From contig JAFXPL010000039.1 in the NCBI GenBank assembly GCA_017527945.1, positions 1-40,385 of the forward strand: a stretch of DNA of 40,385 nt, given 5' to 3'. This stretch comes from Bacteroidales bacterium (GTDB lineage: Bacteria > Bacteroidota > Bacteroidia > Bacteroidales > WCHB1-69). Below are positions 7,344 to 15,543 of this stretch, piece after piece; the first letter of the stretch is position 1, and each line of letters begins with the position of its first letter. Made by a program: the position numbers and the translations under genes. The notes below the pieces were generated by a model. The model saw nothing but the letters and a program-made list of their open reading frames with translations, was not told the DNA's origin and did no database searches.

Positions 7344-9158
7344 ATGCAGAATATCAGAAACATCGCCATCATTGCGCACGTTGACCACGGCAAGACCACA
7401 CTCGTGGACAGAATTTTATACCAATCTCATCTTTTCCGAGAGAATCAACAGGTGCAGGATTTGGTGTTGGATAACAACGATTTGGAGCGGGAGCGGGGTA
7501 TTACAATCTTATCCAAGAATGTTTCCGTTAGATATAAAGGAGTGAAAATCAACGTAATAGACACTCCTGGCCACAGCGACTTCGGCGGCGAGGTGGAGCG
7601 CGTGCTCAACATGGCCGACGGCGTGCTCCTCGTGGTCGATGCCTTTGAAGGCCCCATGCCGCAAACCCGTTTCGTGACCCAGAAGGCCATCGAACTGGGG
7701 CTGAAACCCATCGTCGTCATCAACAAGGTTGACAAGCCCAACTGCCATCCCGACTTGGCGCAGGAGGCCGTCTTCGAGCTGATGTTCAACCTCGGCGCCA
7801 GCGACGACCAACTGGACTTCCCCACCGTCTATGGCTCCGCAAAGAACGGCTGGATGGGGCCCGACTGGAACAACCCCACCTCCGACATCTCCTACCTTCT
7901 CGACACCATCATCGAACACATCCCCGCCCCGAAAGTGGAACCCGGCAACCTGCAGATGATGATCTCCTCCCTCGATTACTCCTCCTACGTGGGACGTATC
8001 GCCGTGGGACGTGTGAAACGCGGCACCATCCAATGGGGACAGAACGTCTCCTTGGTGAAACGCGACGGCACCGTACAAAAGTCCAAAATCAAGGAACTCT
8101 ATGTGTTTGAGGGACTTGGCAAAGAAAAATACAAGGAGCCCGTGCAGGCCGGCGAAATCTGTGCCCTGCTCGGTCTCGATGACTTCGAGATCGGCGACAC
8201 TGTGGCCGACTTCGAAAATCCCGAACAGCTGCCGCCCATCAAAGTCGATGAACCGACCATGAGCATGCTGTTCACCATCAACAACTCCCCGTTCTTCGGG
8301 AAAGAAGGCAAATACGTCACATCCAGACATTTGCGCGATCGACTCTTCGCTGAATTGGAGAAAAACCTGGCTATGCGCATCGAGGAGACCGACTCCCCCG
8401 ACCGCCTCAACGTGTTCGGTCGCGGCATCCTGCATCTCTCCATCCTCATCGAAACGATGCGTCGCGAGGGCTATGAAATGCAAGTTGGTCAGCCTCAGGT
8501 AATTATCAAAGAGATTGACGGGCAGAAATGCGAGCCTGTCGAACAACTCACCGTACTGGTGCCAGAGGAGATGTCGAGCCGTGTAATCGACTATGTGTCA
8601 AGAAGAAAAGGCGAACTTATGTCCATGGACACCGTCAACGACCGAGTGCATCTCAACTTCACCATCCCGTCGCGCGGCCTGATCGGGTTGACCAACCAGC
8701 TGCTGACAGCCACCGAGGGCGAGGCTATCATTTCGCACCGATTCATCGAATTCCAGCCGTGGAAGGGCGAGATTCCGGGTCGCCATGCCGGCTCGCTCAT
8801 CGCCATGGAGACGGGCCAGGCCTACGCCTACTCGCTGAACAAATTGCAAGATCGCGGCCGATTCTTCATCGAGCCCAACGACCAGGTCTATGCCGGCCAG
8901 ATCATCGGCGAGCACATCCGCCAGGGCGACCTGGTGATCAACGTCTGCAAGTCGAAGAAACTGTCGAATATGCGTGCCGCCGGCTCCGACGAGAAGCTGG
9001 TGCTGGCCCCCGCCATCAAGTACTCTTTGGAACAGTACATGGAGTTCATCGCCAAAGACGAGTATTTGGAGATTACCCCGCTTAGCCTGCGCGTGCGCAA
9101 GATTATCTTGGACGAAACCGAGCGCAAGCGCGCCGAAAAACGGACATCAGACAACTAA
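7344..9158 (+). CDS. typA: Translational GTPase TypA/BipA
   Basis: TypA is a ribosome-associated GTPase of the EF-G family, tied to stress and low-temperature ribosome assembly. The 604-residue product has family length. It shows the P-loop AHVDHGKT at residues 11-18, the ERGITI switch, DTPGH and NKVD. EF-G-like domains III and V and the BipA-specific C-terminal domain follow. The ATG at 7344 is chosen over 7308 because the promoter box overlaps the latter. The methyltransferase gene starts three bases after its stop, so the two are probably co-transcribed. Confidence 0.95.
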   Translation: MQNIRNIAIIAHVDHGKTTLVDRILYQSHLFRENQQVQDLVLDNNDLERERGITILSKNVSVRYKGVKINVIDTPGHSDFGGEVERVLNMADGVLLVVDAFEGPMPQTRFVTQKAIELGLKPIVVINKVDKPNCHPDLAQEAVFELMFNLGASDDQLDFPTVYGSAKNGWMGPDWNNPTSDISYLLDTIIEHIPAPKVEPGNLQMMISSLDYSSYVGRIAVGRVKRGTIQWGQNVSLVKRDGTVQKSKIKELYVFEGLGKEKYKEPVQAGEICALLGLDDFEIGDTVADFENPEQLPPIKVDEPTMSMLFTINNSPFFGKEGKYVTSRHLRDRLFAELEKNLAMRIEETDSPDRLNVFGRGILHLSILIETMRREGYEMQVGQPQVIIKEIDGQKCEPVEQLTVLVPEEMSSRVIDYVSRRKGELMSMDTVNDRVHLNFTIPSRGLIGLTNQLLTATEGEAIISHRFIEFQPWKGEIPGRHAGSLIAMETGQAYAYSLNKLQDRGRFFIEPNDQVYAGQIIGEHIRQGDLVINVCKSKKLSNMRAAGSDEKLVLAPAIKYSLEQYMEFIAKDEYLEITPLSLRVRKIILDETERKRAEKRTSDN

Positions 9159-9161
9159 GAC

Positions 9162-10001
9162 ATGCAGAAAGAGGTCTTTTACGAACACCTGTGCGAGGAG
9201 CTGCGCCAGAACCGCGAGCTCTATCCGTACTACAAGCTGACGGACGGGTCGCCCGCGCGCCAGCAGTTTCGCAAGGCCTACTTCATGCAGCGGTTGGAAT
9301 ATTTAGACCGCCACGTCGATCTTGGCAAACACCCGAAGATTTGGGACTGCGGGTGCGGCTACGGCACCACCGGCTTCTATTTCGCCATGCAAGGCCAACC
9401 GCTCTACGGCACCACTTTGGAATACTATCCCGAGCAATGGGAAAACCGCCGCCGGTTCTGGAGCCAGTACGGGGATGCCTCTCTCTGTTCCTTCCTCTAC
9501 GCCAACCTCTTCGACCAAGAAATTGAGGACGGCAGCTTTGACTATATTATATTGCAGGACACGCTCCACCACATCGAACCCTTAGACGAAGCACTGCCCA
9601 TTTTCCGCAACGCGCTGAAACCCGACGGAAAACTGATCCTCATTGAGGAGAATGGGGGCTGCCTCATCAAGAGCGCCATGCTTTTCGCGCAACGCGGCAA
9701 CCAACGGGTCATCTCCCTATACGATGAAAAACTGAAAAAAGAGGTACTCATGGGCAACGAGAACATCCGCACAGAAAAAGAATGGCGCAAACACTTTGCC
9801 CAAGCGGGTTTCCGGCTCGTGGAAGACAGTCTCCAATACATCCGTTTCCTGCCAACCTTCTGCTTCAAAAAAGACAACTTACAAAAAAATATTGACAGGG
9901 AGCAGAAGATATGGAAGAATTATGCATTTTTGCGCCATCATGCCTTCTGGGGCCTCAACATGCTCTTTGAAAAAGAACAAATCTTCAAAAAAGGGCTGTA
10001 A
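9162..10001 (+). CDS. Class I SAM-dependent methyltransferase
   Basis: The 279-residue protein contains the SAM-binding glycine motif WDCGCGYGT near residue 64. It also has an acidic end of strand 2 (TLEYYPEQ), the motif II/III region with LQDTLHHIE, and a post-motif ALKPDGKLILIEENGG typical of Methyltransf_11/25 enzymes. It starts three bases after typA and precedes sppA by 71 bases, all rightward, so it is likely in the typA transcript. The substrate cannot be told. The C-terminal basic and aromatic region is not diagnostic. Confidence 0.8.
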   Translation: MQKEVFYEHLCEELRQNRELYPYYKLTDGSPARQQFRKAYFMQRLEYLDRHVDLGKHPKIWDCGCGYGTTGFYFAMQGQPLYGTTLEYYPEQWENRRRFWSQYGDASLCSFLYANLFDQEIEDGSFDYIILQDTLHHIEPLDEALPIFRNALKPDGKLILIEENGGCLIKSAMLFAQRGNQRVISLYDEKLKKEVLMGNENIRTEKEWRKHFAQAGFRLVEDSLQYIRFLPTFCFKKDNLQKNIDREQKIWKNYAFLRHHAFWGLNMLFEKEQIFKKGL

Positions 10002-10072
10002 GCCCGACCTATGTCAACCCAGGGTGAACGGAGTGAGCCCTGAAATCTAACGACGAACAAATTCATCGAAAA

Positions 10073-11884
10073 ATGAACGAAAATATACAACCGCAAAATC
10101 AACAGACAGAGAGCCGCTCACGCAAGTTCTGGCGCGTGGTCCTGGGTTCCATGGTGGGCTTCGTGCTCGCCAACATCATCGTAGGTGTCCTCGGCATCCT
10201 GATGTTCCTCGGGATGATTGCCTCCTTCCAAAAACTTGACAACACCACGTCAACCACCGTGAAGGACAACAGCGTCCTGCTGGTCGATCTCGCAACCCCC
10301 ATCTCGGAGCGAGCTGTGGACATACCCTTCGATTTCGGGGAATACGCACAGCAGGAGATGGGTCTGGACAAGATCCTCACCGCCATCAGCACTGCCGCTA
10401 TCGACTCGAAAATCAAAGGCATCTATTTGAAATCCAGCACAGTAGGAGGAGCACCCGCCACTGTGAAGGCCATCCGTGACGCTTTGCTGGATTTCAAGAA
10501 GTCGGGCAAGTTCATCTACGCCTATAGCGACGTATATGCGCAGAACGGCTACTATATGGCCACGGTTGCCGACAAAGTGTTGCTGAACCCTTCCGGCGAC
10601 CTGAGTTTAAAAGGCTATGCCTTTCAAGTAATGTTCTACAAGAACCTCATCGACAAGATGGACGTTGACGTGCAGATTTTCCGCCACGGGCAATTCAAAA
10701 GTGCGGTAGAGCCCTACTTCCTCGACAAAATGAGCGCGGCCAACCGCGAACAGATGTCCACACTGGCCAACTCCTTGTGGACGGTCTTCGTGCAGGACAT
10801 CGCCAAGGCGCGCAAAATTCCCGTCGAAGAGCTCAACAATATCGCCGACAACCTGCTCTGCTCCTCCCCGAAGGAGGCCTTGAACCTGAGATTGGTCGAT
10901 CAGCTGGGCTACGCAGACGAGGCGGAGAAACTGGTCAAAGCCAAACTGAATCTGGGCAATGACGAAAAAATCAATTACGTGACGGTCGGCCAATACGCGA
11001 AGTCGCTGCCAGAAAAAAGCACCAGCGGCCGGAAAGTGGCGGTGTTCTATGCCTACGGCGACATCAGCGACGGCAAGGGCGACAGCGAACGCGGCATCTA
11101 CTCCGAAACGTTCGTCAAGGAGTTCCGAAAGGCATACAAAGACCAGGATGTGAAAGCCATCGTGCTGCGGGTCAATTCCCCCGGCGGCAGCGCACTGGCT
11201 TCCGAGAACATCTGGCATGAGATAGAAAAGGCCAAGGATGCGGGCAAGAGGATTGTGGTTTCCATGGGCGACTACGCGGCTTCCGGCGGATATTATATCT
11301 CCTGCAACGCAGACTACATCATCGCCGAGCCTAACACCATCACAGGCTCCATCGGTGTGTTCGGCATGATTCCTTCTGTGCAGCGTTTCCTGAAAAACAA
11401 GGTCGGCATCACGATTGACCAGGTCGGTTCCAACAAACACGCCGACCAAGGCAGCCTCTTCCGCCCGTTGGACGAATTGGAGAGTCAGAAGCTTCAGGCC
11501 TCCATTGAGGAGATCTACGGCACCTTCACAAAGCGCGTGGCTGATGGCCGCAAACTCACGGTGAGCTATGTCGATAGCATCGGACAAGGACGTGTCTGGG
11601 CCGGCAGCGATGCCCTCAGGCTCGGCCTGGTCGATGAACTCGGCTCCCTGGACGATGCCGTGGCCAAAGCCGCTGAACTGGCCCTGCTCGACGATTATAA
11701 CGTTTGTTACTATCCCAAACAGAAAGACTGGTTCTCCCTGCTGTTCAACATGAAAGACGATGCAGTGGATGCCGCCGTGCGCCAACGAATGGGACAATTC
11801 TACTATATTTTCGACGGCATGCAACAAATGTTGCAGTACGAGGGCGTGCAGGCTCGTATGCCGATGACCTTCACCATCGAATAA
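10073..11884 (+). CDS. sppA: Signal peptide peptidase SppA, 67 kDa type
   Basis: SppA digests leftover signal peptides in the cytoplasmic membrane. The 603-residue protein has one N-terminal membrane segment (about residues 21-50) and two tandem S49 peptidase domains, as in the long enterobacterial form. The Ser-Lys dyad is visible. Lys209 sits in GQFKSAVEPYF in the first domain, and the nucleophile Ser404 in GDYAASGGYY in the second. The supporting VNSPGGSALAS and GSIGVFG motifs are present. The steroid-reductase-like gene follows after 21 bases and is probably co-transcribed. Confidence 0.94.
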   Translation: MNENIQPQNQQTESRSRKFWRVVLGSMVGFVLANIIVGVLGILMFLGMIASFQKLDNTTSTTVKDNSVLLVDLATPISERAVDIPFDFGEYAQQEMGLDKILTAISTAAIDSKIKGIYLKSSTVGGAPATVKAIRDALLDFKKSGKFIYAYSDVYAQNGYYMATVADKVLLNPSGDLSLKGYAFQVMFYKNLIDKMDVDVQIFRHGQFKSAVEPYFLDKMSAANREQMSTLANSLWTVFVQDIAKARKIPVEELNNIADNLLCSSPKEALNLRLVDQLGYADEAEKLVKAKLNLGNDEKINYVTVGQYAKSLPEKSTSGRKVAVFYAYGDISDGKGDSERGIYSETFVKEFRKAYKDQDVKAIVLRVNSPGGSALASENIWHEIEKAKDAGKRIVVSMGDYAASGGYYISCNADYIIAEPNTITGSIGVFGMIPSVQRFLKNKVGITIDQVGSNKHADQGSLFRPLDELESQKLQASIEEIYGTFTKRVADGRKLTVSYVDSIGQGRVWAGSDALRLGLVDELGSLDDAVAKAAELALLDDYNVCYYPKQKDWFSLLFNMKDDAVDAAVRQRMGQFYYIFDGMQQMLQYEGVQARMPMTFTIE

Positions 11885-11905
11885 CCACCAAGAAAATCAA
11901 TTGTT

Positions 11906-12715
11906 ATGTCTCCAGAATTCTACACCACGGCTTTTAATATCTACTTGTGGGTCATGATCGGAATTGCAGCCGTGGTCTTCGTTGCGCTTTACTTCGTAGA
12001 GGCGGGATATGGAATGTTTGTCTCCAAGAAATGGGGCAAGACGATCAACAACAAGTTGGCCTGGTTCCTGATGGAGTTCCCCATCTTCCTCGCCATGATT
12101 GTCATCTGGCTGCTCTCCCCGCACCGTTTCGATCTCGTCCCGATGGTCTTTCTGCTGATTTTCGAAATCCACTATTTCCAGCGTTCCCTCATTTTTCCAT
12201 GGCTGATGAAGGGCAAGAACAGCCAGATGTCGTTAGGTGTGATGTTCCTCGGCATCGCGTTCAACATCCTTAACGCCATGATGCAGGGCTATTGGATTTT
12301 CTTCGAGTCTTACAACTGCGACTATCACGCCTTCGGGTTATCCTACCGCGACACGGCATGGTTGTGGTCGCCACAGTTCATCGTCGGCCTGCTGATCTTC
12401 CTCCTCGGCTTTTACATCAACCTGCGTTCGGACTACATCATCCGCCATCTTCGCAAAAACGACGAGGACACGAAGCATTATCTCCCGGAAGGCTTTATGT
12501 TTGAATATGTTACGAGTGCCAACTATCTCGGTGAACTGACGGAGTGGTTGGGATTCGCCATTCTCACCTGGTCGATTTCCGGCTTGGTTTTCTTCATCTG
12601 GACATTCGCCAATCTGGTGCCGCGCGCCAACGCTATCTACAAACGCTACCGGACAGAGTTCGGCGATGTGATGGACCGCAAGCACCTTAAGCGGGTGTTC
12701 CCATTTGTGTATTAG
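11906..12715 (+). CDS. Steroid 5-alpha-reductase (SRD5A) family membrane enzyme
   Basis: The 269-residue, multi-pass membrane protein matches the 3-oxo-5-alpha-steroid 4-dehydrogenase family. The two residues known as catalytic in human SRD5A2 have equivalents: Glu57 in AWFLMEFP and Tyr90 in IHYFQR. The C-terminal NADPH-binding part has the family pattern SANYLGELTEWLGFA, then FANLVPRANAIYKRY, and ends in a basic RKHLKRVFPFVY. Family members reduce the delta-4 double bond of 3-oxo steroids using NADPH, and some act on other lipids. In gut Bacteroidales, homologues have been linked to 5-alpha bile-acid formation. Here it sits after sppA without other steroid genes, so the substrate is inferred only from family. 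Confidence 0.85.
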   Translation: MSPEFYTTAFNIYLWVMIGIAAVVFVALYFVEAGYGMFVSKKWGKTINNKLAWFLMEFPIFLAMIVIWLLSPHRFDLVPMVFLLIFEIHYFQRSLIFPWLMKGKNSQMSLGVMFLGIAFNILNAMMQGYWIFFESYNCDYHAFGLSYRDTAWLWSPQFIVGLLIFLLGFYINLRSDYIIRHLRKNDEDTKHYLPEGFMFEYVTSANYLGELTEWLGFAILTWSISGLVFFIWTFANLVPRANAIYKRYRTEFGDVMDRKHLKRVFPFVY

Positions 12716-12716
12716 T

Positions 12717-12747
12717 TTAGTGATTTGTGATTTGTGATTTGTGAACA
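12717..12747 (+). repeat. Tandem TGATTTG heptamer
   Basis: Three exact copies of TGATTTG (12721-12741) and a diverged fourth (TGAACAG) lie directly after the stop of the SRD5A homologue. Confidence 0.85.
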
Positions 12748-12815
12748 GTAAATAGGATTCCTTGAGCGACCCTGTAGGAGTAAGAGCTCGGTAGATGTAA
12801 AGAATAAGAAACGTT

Positions 12816-14384
12816 ATGGGTTTTTATTTCAATAAAGGCAACAACGGTTTTCGGATGATCCGAAACAGCGAGTATGTCGATAAGACGGAGCTGATTGCCG
12901 CGGTGAACCGGACGCTTTTCACGGAGCAGCGGTTCAGCTGTGTCTCGCGTTGCCGACGGTTCGGAAAATCCATGGCGGCAAAAATGTTAGCCGCCTACTA
13001 CGACTGCAGTTGCGACTCCCGGGAGCTGTTCTCCGACCTTGATATAGCCAAGGACCCCTCGTTTGAGAAGCATCTCAACCAATACAGGGTCATCTATTTG
13101 GATATGACCAGCTTCATCACCCGGTTCAAGGACGAAAGCATTGTCCGCCACATTGACGAAGAGCTCAAAGCGGATGTGTGCGCCGCCTATCCTGAATTGA
13201 CATTTGTTGAGAGGGATGACCTGATGGGTTGTCTAATGCGTATCAACGATGCTACGGGCGATTCGTTTTTCTTCATCATTGACGAATGGGATGCCATCTG
13301 CCGCGAATTTGAACCCGGTTCTGAGGGAATGGAATCCTACCTGAACTGGCTCCGCCGGATGTTTAAAGATGTAATCGCATACGATGTGTTCGCCGGCGTG
13401 TACATGACGGGAATCCTTCCGGTCAAGAAGTACAAAACGCAGTCGGCCATGAACAACTTCGTTGAGTATTCGATGGTGGAACCTGGAAACATGGGACGCT
13501 TCTTCGGTTTCACGAAAGACGAGGTGCGGATGCTCTCCGAAAAGTACAATATGGATTTCGATGAGTTGGAAAAATGGTATGATGGCTATCAAATCGGGGA
13601 CGAGACCTCCATGTTCAACCCCAACTCGGTGATACAAGCCGTGACGCGCGGACGGTGCCGCAGCTATTGGGCAAGTACTGGTGCCTACGAAACCGTGGCC
13701 GAATACATCAACATGAATTTCGAAGGGTTAAAAGATGACATCATCGCCATGCTTGGCGGAGGGACGGTGAAGGTGAATACCACGCGTTTTTTGAACGACA
13801 TCTCCATCATCCACAGCAAAGATGATGCGCTGACCGTCCTTATCCATCTTGGATATCTGTCTTTTGACTGGAAAAGAGGGGTCTGTTACGTCCCCAACTA
13901 CGAGGTGGCCGATGAGCTGACCAATGCTGTGGAGTCCACGAACTGGACGCCGGTCATCCGTGCCCTGAAGCAGTCGGAGGATTTGCTGCAGGCCACGCTC
14001 GAAGGAGACGAGGAGGCGGTGGCGAAAGGGGTGGATGCCGTCCACGACGAGAGCACCAGCATTCTCTCCTACAACAACGAAAACTCCTTGGCCTGTGTGA
14101 TCAGCCTCGCCTACTATGCCGCTCGCAACCACTACATTGTCCATCGCGAGTTGGCGAGCGGCAAAGGTTTCGCCGACATCGTGATGATTCCGCGCAAGAA
14201 TGTGGATTCGCCCGCCTTGGTTGTGGAGCTGAAGTTCAATCGCGACGCCGACGCCGCCATCGACCAAATCAAGCGGAAACAATACCCCGCGAAATTGGAA
14301 CAGTATGCAGGTAATCTTCTGCTCGTGGGGGTGAACTACGACAAAGGGACGAAAACGCACACCTGTAAAATCGAAAAACATTGA
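12816..14384 (+). CDS. AAA-type ATPase with C-terminal PD-(D/E)XK nuclease domain
   Basis: The 522-residue protein fits the AAA-ATPase-like plus PDDEXK_9 architecture that is very abundant in Bacteroidales. Its N-terminus has a P-loop variant, RCRRFGKS (residues 45-52), and a Walker B-like FFFIIDEWDAI. The C-terminal domain shows GKGFADIVMIP and ALVVELKF, the Asp and Glu-x-Lys of the nuclease fold. The family is often multi-copy and its role is unknown. Defence or mobile-element functions have been proposed but not shown. The efflux adaptor gene begins 23 bases downstream. I see no inverted repeats that would make this a transposon. Confidence 0.85.
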   Translation: MGFYFNKGNNGFRMIRNSEYVDKTELIAAVNRTLFTEQRFSCVSRCRRFGKSMAAKMLAAYYDCSCDSRELFSDLDIAKDPSFEKHLNQYRVIYLDMTSFITRFKDESIVRHIDEELKADVCAAYPELTFVERDDLMGCLMRINDATGDSFFFIIDEWDAICREFEPGSEGMESYLNWLRRMFKDVIAYDVFAGVYMTGILPVKKYKTQSAMNNFVEYSMVEPGNMGRFFGFTKDEVRMLSEKYNMDFDELEKWYDGYQIGDETSMFNPNSVIQAVTRGRCRSYWASTGAYETVAEYINMNFEGLKDDIIAMLGGGTVKVNTTRFLNDISIIHSKDDALTVLIHLGYLSFDWKRGVCYVPNYEVADELTNAVESTNWTPVIRALKQSEDLLQATLEGDEEAVAKGVDAVHDESTSILSYNNENSLACVISLAYYAARNHYIVHRELASGKGFADIVMIPRKNVDSPALVVELKFNRDADAAIDQIKRKQYPAKLEQYAGNLLLVGVNYDKGTKTHTCKIEKH

Positions 14385-14407
14385 GTATATATAAACAAAT
14401 AAGCAAT

Positions 14408-15541
14408 ATGAGCAAGTCAAATTTATTCTTTTGTATGGCGGTAATTTTGGCCGCCGGCCTCTTCGCCTCCTGCGGCAATAAAAACGGTGAAGCCGCAATG
14501 CCACAAGCCAAGTTCGAAACAAAGGTGCTGAAACATGAAAGCCGCACCTACAACATGTTGTTTCCAGCGACTTTGGAAGGCACTTCGGAAGTGAAGGTCT
14601 ATCCGCAGGTGGAGGGCATCATCCGCTCCAAGAACTATACCAACGGCACCCGCGTGCACAAAGGTCAGACCCTGTTCGTCATCGACCAGACGGAATACCG
14701 GTTAGGTGTGCAATCGGCAGAGGCCAACCTCAGCGCGGCCAAGGCGCAGATGGAGACCACGAAGCTGCAGTACGAGTCGAACCAGGAGCTGTATGCCAAG
14801 AAGGTGATCAGCGACTACGTGCTCAAGACCAGCCTGAACGCCTACAACGCGGCCAAAGCGGCGGTGATGCAGGCGGAGGCACAGCTGAACATCGCCCGCA
14901 CCAACCTCGGCTATTGCACCGTCACCTCGCCCCTGAACGGGTACATCGCCAGCAACGGCTTCGATGTCGGCGACTTAGCCTCGCGCGGCGCCTATCTCTG
15001 CCAAGTCAGCGACAACAACACGGTGGATGCCAAATTCTCCATCACCGAGAACCAACTGCTGGAAATCACCAAGGAGTTCAATCTGAAAGTGACGAACAAA
15101 GGACTGGAGGGACCTAACGGAAAGCTCATTGGCGATGCCCTGCCTGCACTGAAACTGCAGCTCAAGGATGGTTCCATGTTCGCACATGAGGGAAAGGTGA
15201 CCAAAATGGACGCTATCGTGCAACAGAGCACCGGTACGGTGACCTGCACCGGCTCGTTCCCCAACCCCGACGGCATACTCCGCTCCGGACTGTCGGCCAA
15301 CATCGTGATACCCCTCTCCTCTGACAGCGTGCTGTGCGTACCGCAGACGGCCGCCGTGCGCCTCCAAGATCAGATGATGTTTTATCGGGTCAAATCAGAC
15401 GGCACCGTGGAAGGTGTCCTCTGCCATGTCTTCCCCTCTAACGATGGTACGGAATATTACATCGAAGACGGTCTCAAGGTGGGTGACGAGATTGTCACCA
15501 ACGGAGTGCGTAAACTTTCTAATGGCATGAAAATCAGATAG
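14408..15541 (+). CDS. RND efflux periplasmic adaptor lipoprotein (AcrA/MexA type)
   Basis: This membrane-fusion subunit links the inner-membrane RND pump to the outer-membrane channel. The 377-residue protein has a lipoprotein signal peptide with lipobox FAS-Cys22. It then shows the lipoyl half-motifs VYPQVEGIIRSKNYTNGTRVHKG and LGYCTVTSPLNGYI flanking an Ala-rich alpha-hairpin, followed by beta-barrel and membrane-proximal domains. I chose the ATG at 14408. An in-frame TTG at 14381 would overlap the previous gene and spoil the signal peptide. The pump gene follows after two bases. Confidence 0.92.
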   Translation: MSKSNLFFCMAVILAAGLFASCGNKNGEAAMPQAKFETKVLKHESRTYNMLFPATLEGTSEVKVYPQVEGIIRSKNYTNGTRVHKGQTLFVIDQTEYRLGVQSAEANLSAAKAQMETTKLQYESNQELYAKKVISDYVLKTSLNAYNAAKAAVMQAEAQLNIARTNLGYCTVTSPLNGYIASNGFDVGDLASRGAYLCQVSDNNTVDAKFSITENQLLEITKEFNLKVTNKGLEGPNGKLIGDALPALKLQLKDGSMFAHEGKVTKMDAIVQQSTGTVTCTGSFPNPDGILRSGLSANIVIPLSSDSVLCVPQTAAVRLQDQMMFYRVKSDGTVEGVLCHVFPSNDGTEYYIEDGLKVGDEIVTNGVRKLSNGMKIR

Positions 15542-15543
15542 CG

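Noticed and set aside
12816..14384. New defence system or transposon built around the AAA/PD-(D/E)XK protein
   Set aside because: The protein family is very common in Bacteroidales, stands alone here, and has no inverted repeats, target duplications or partner genes.
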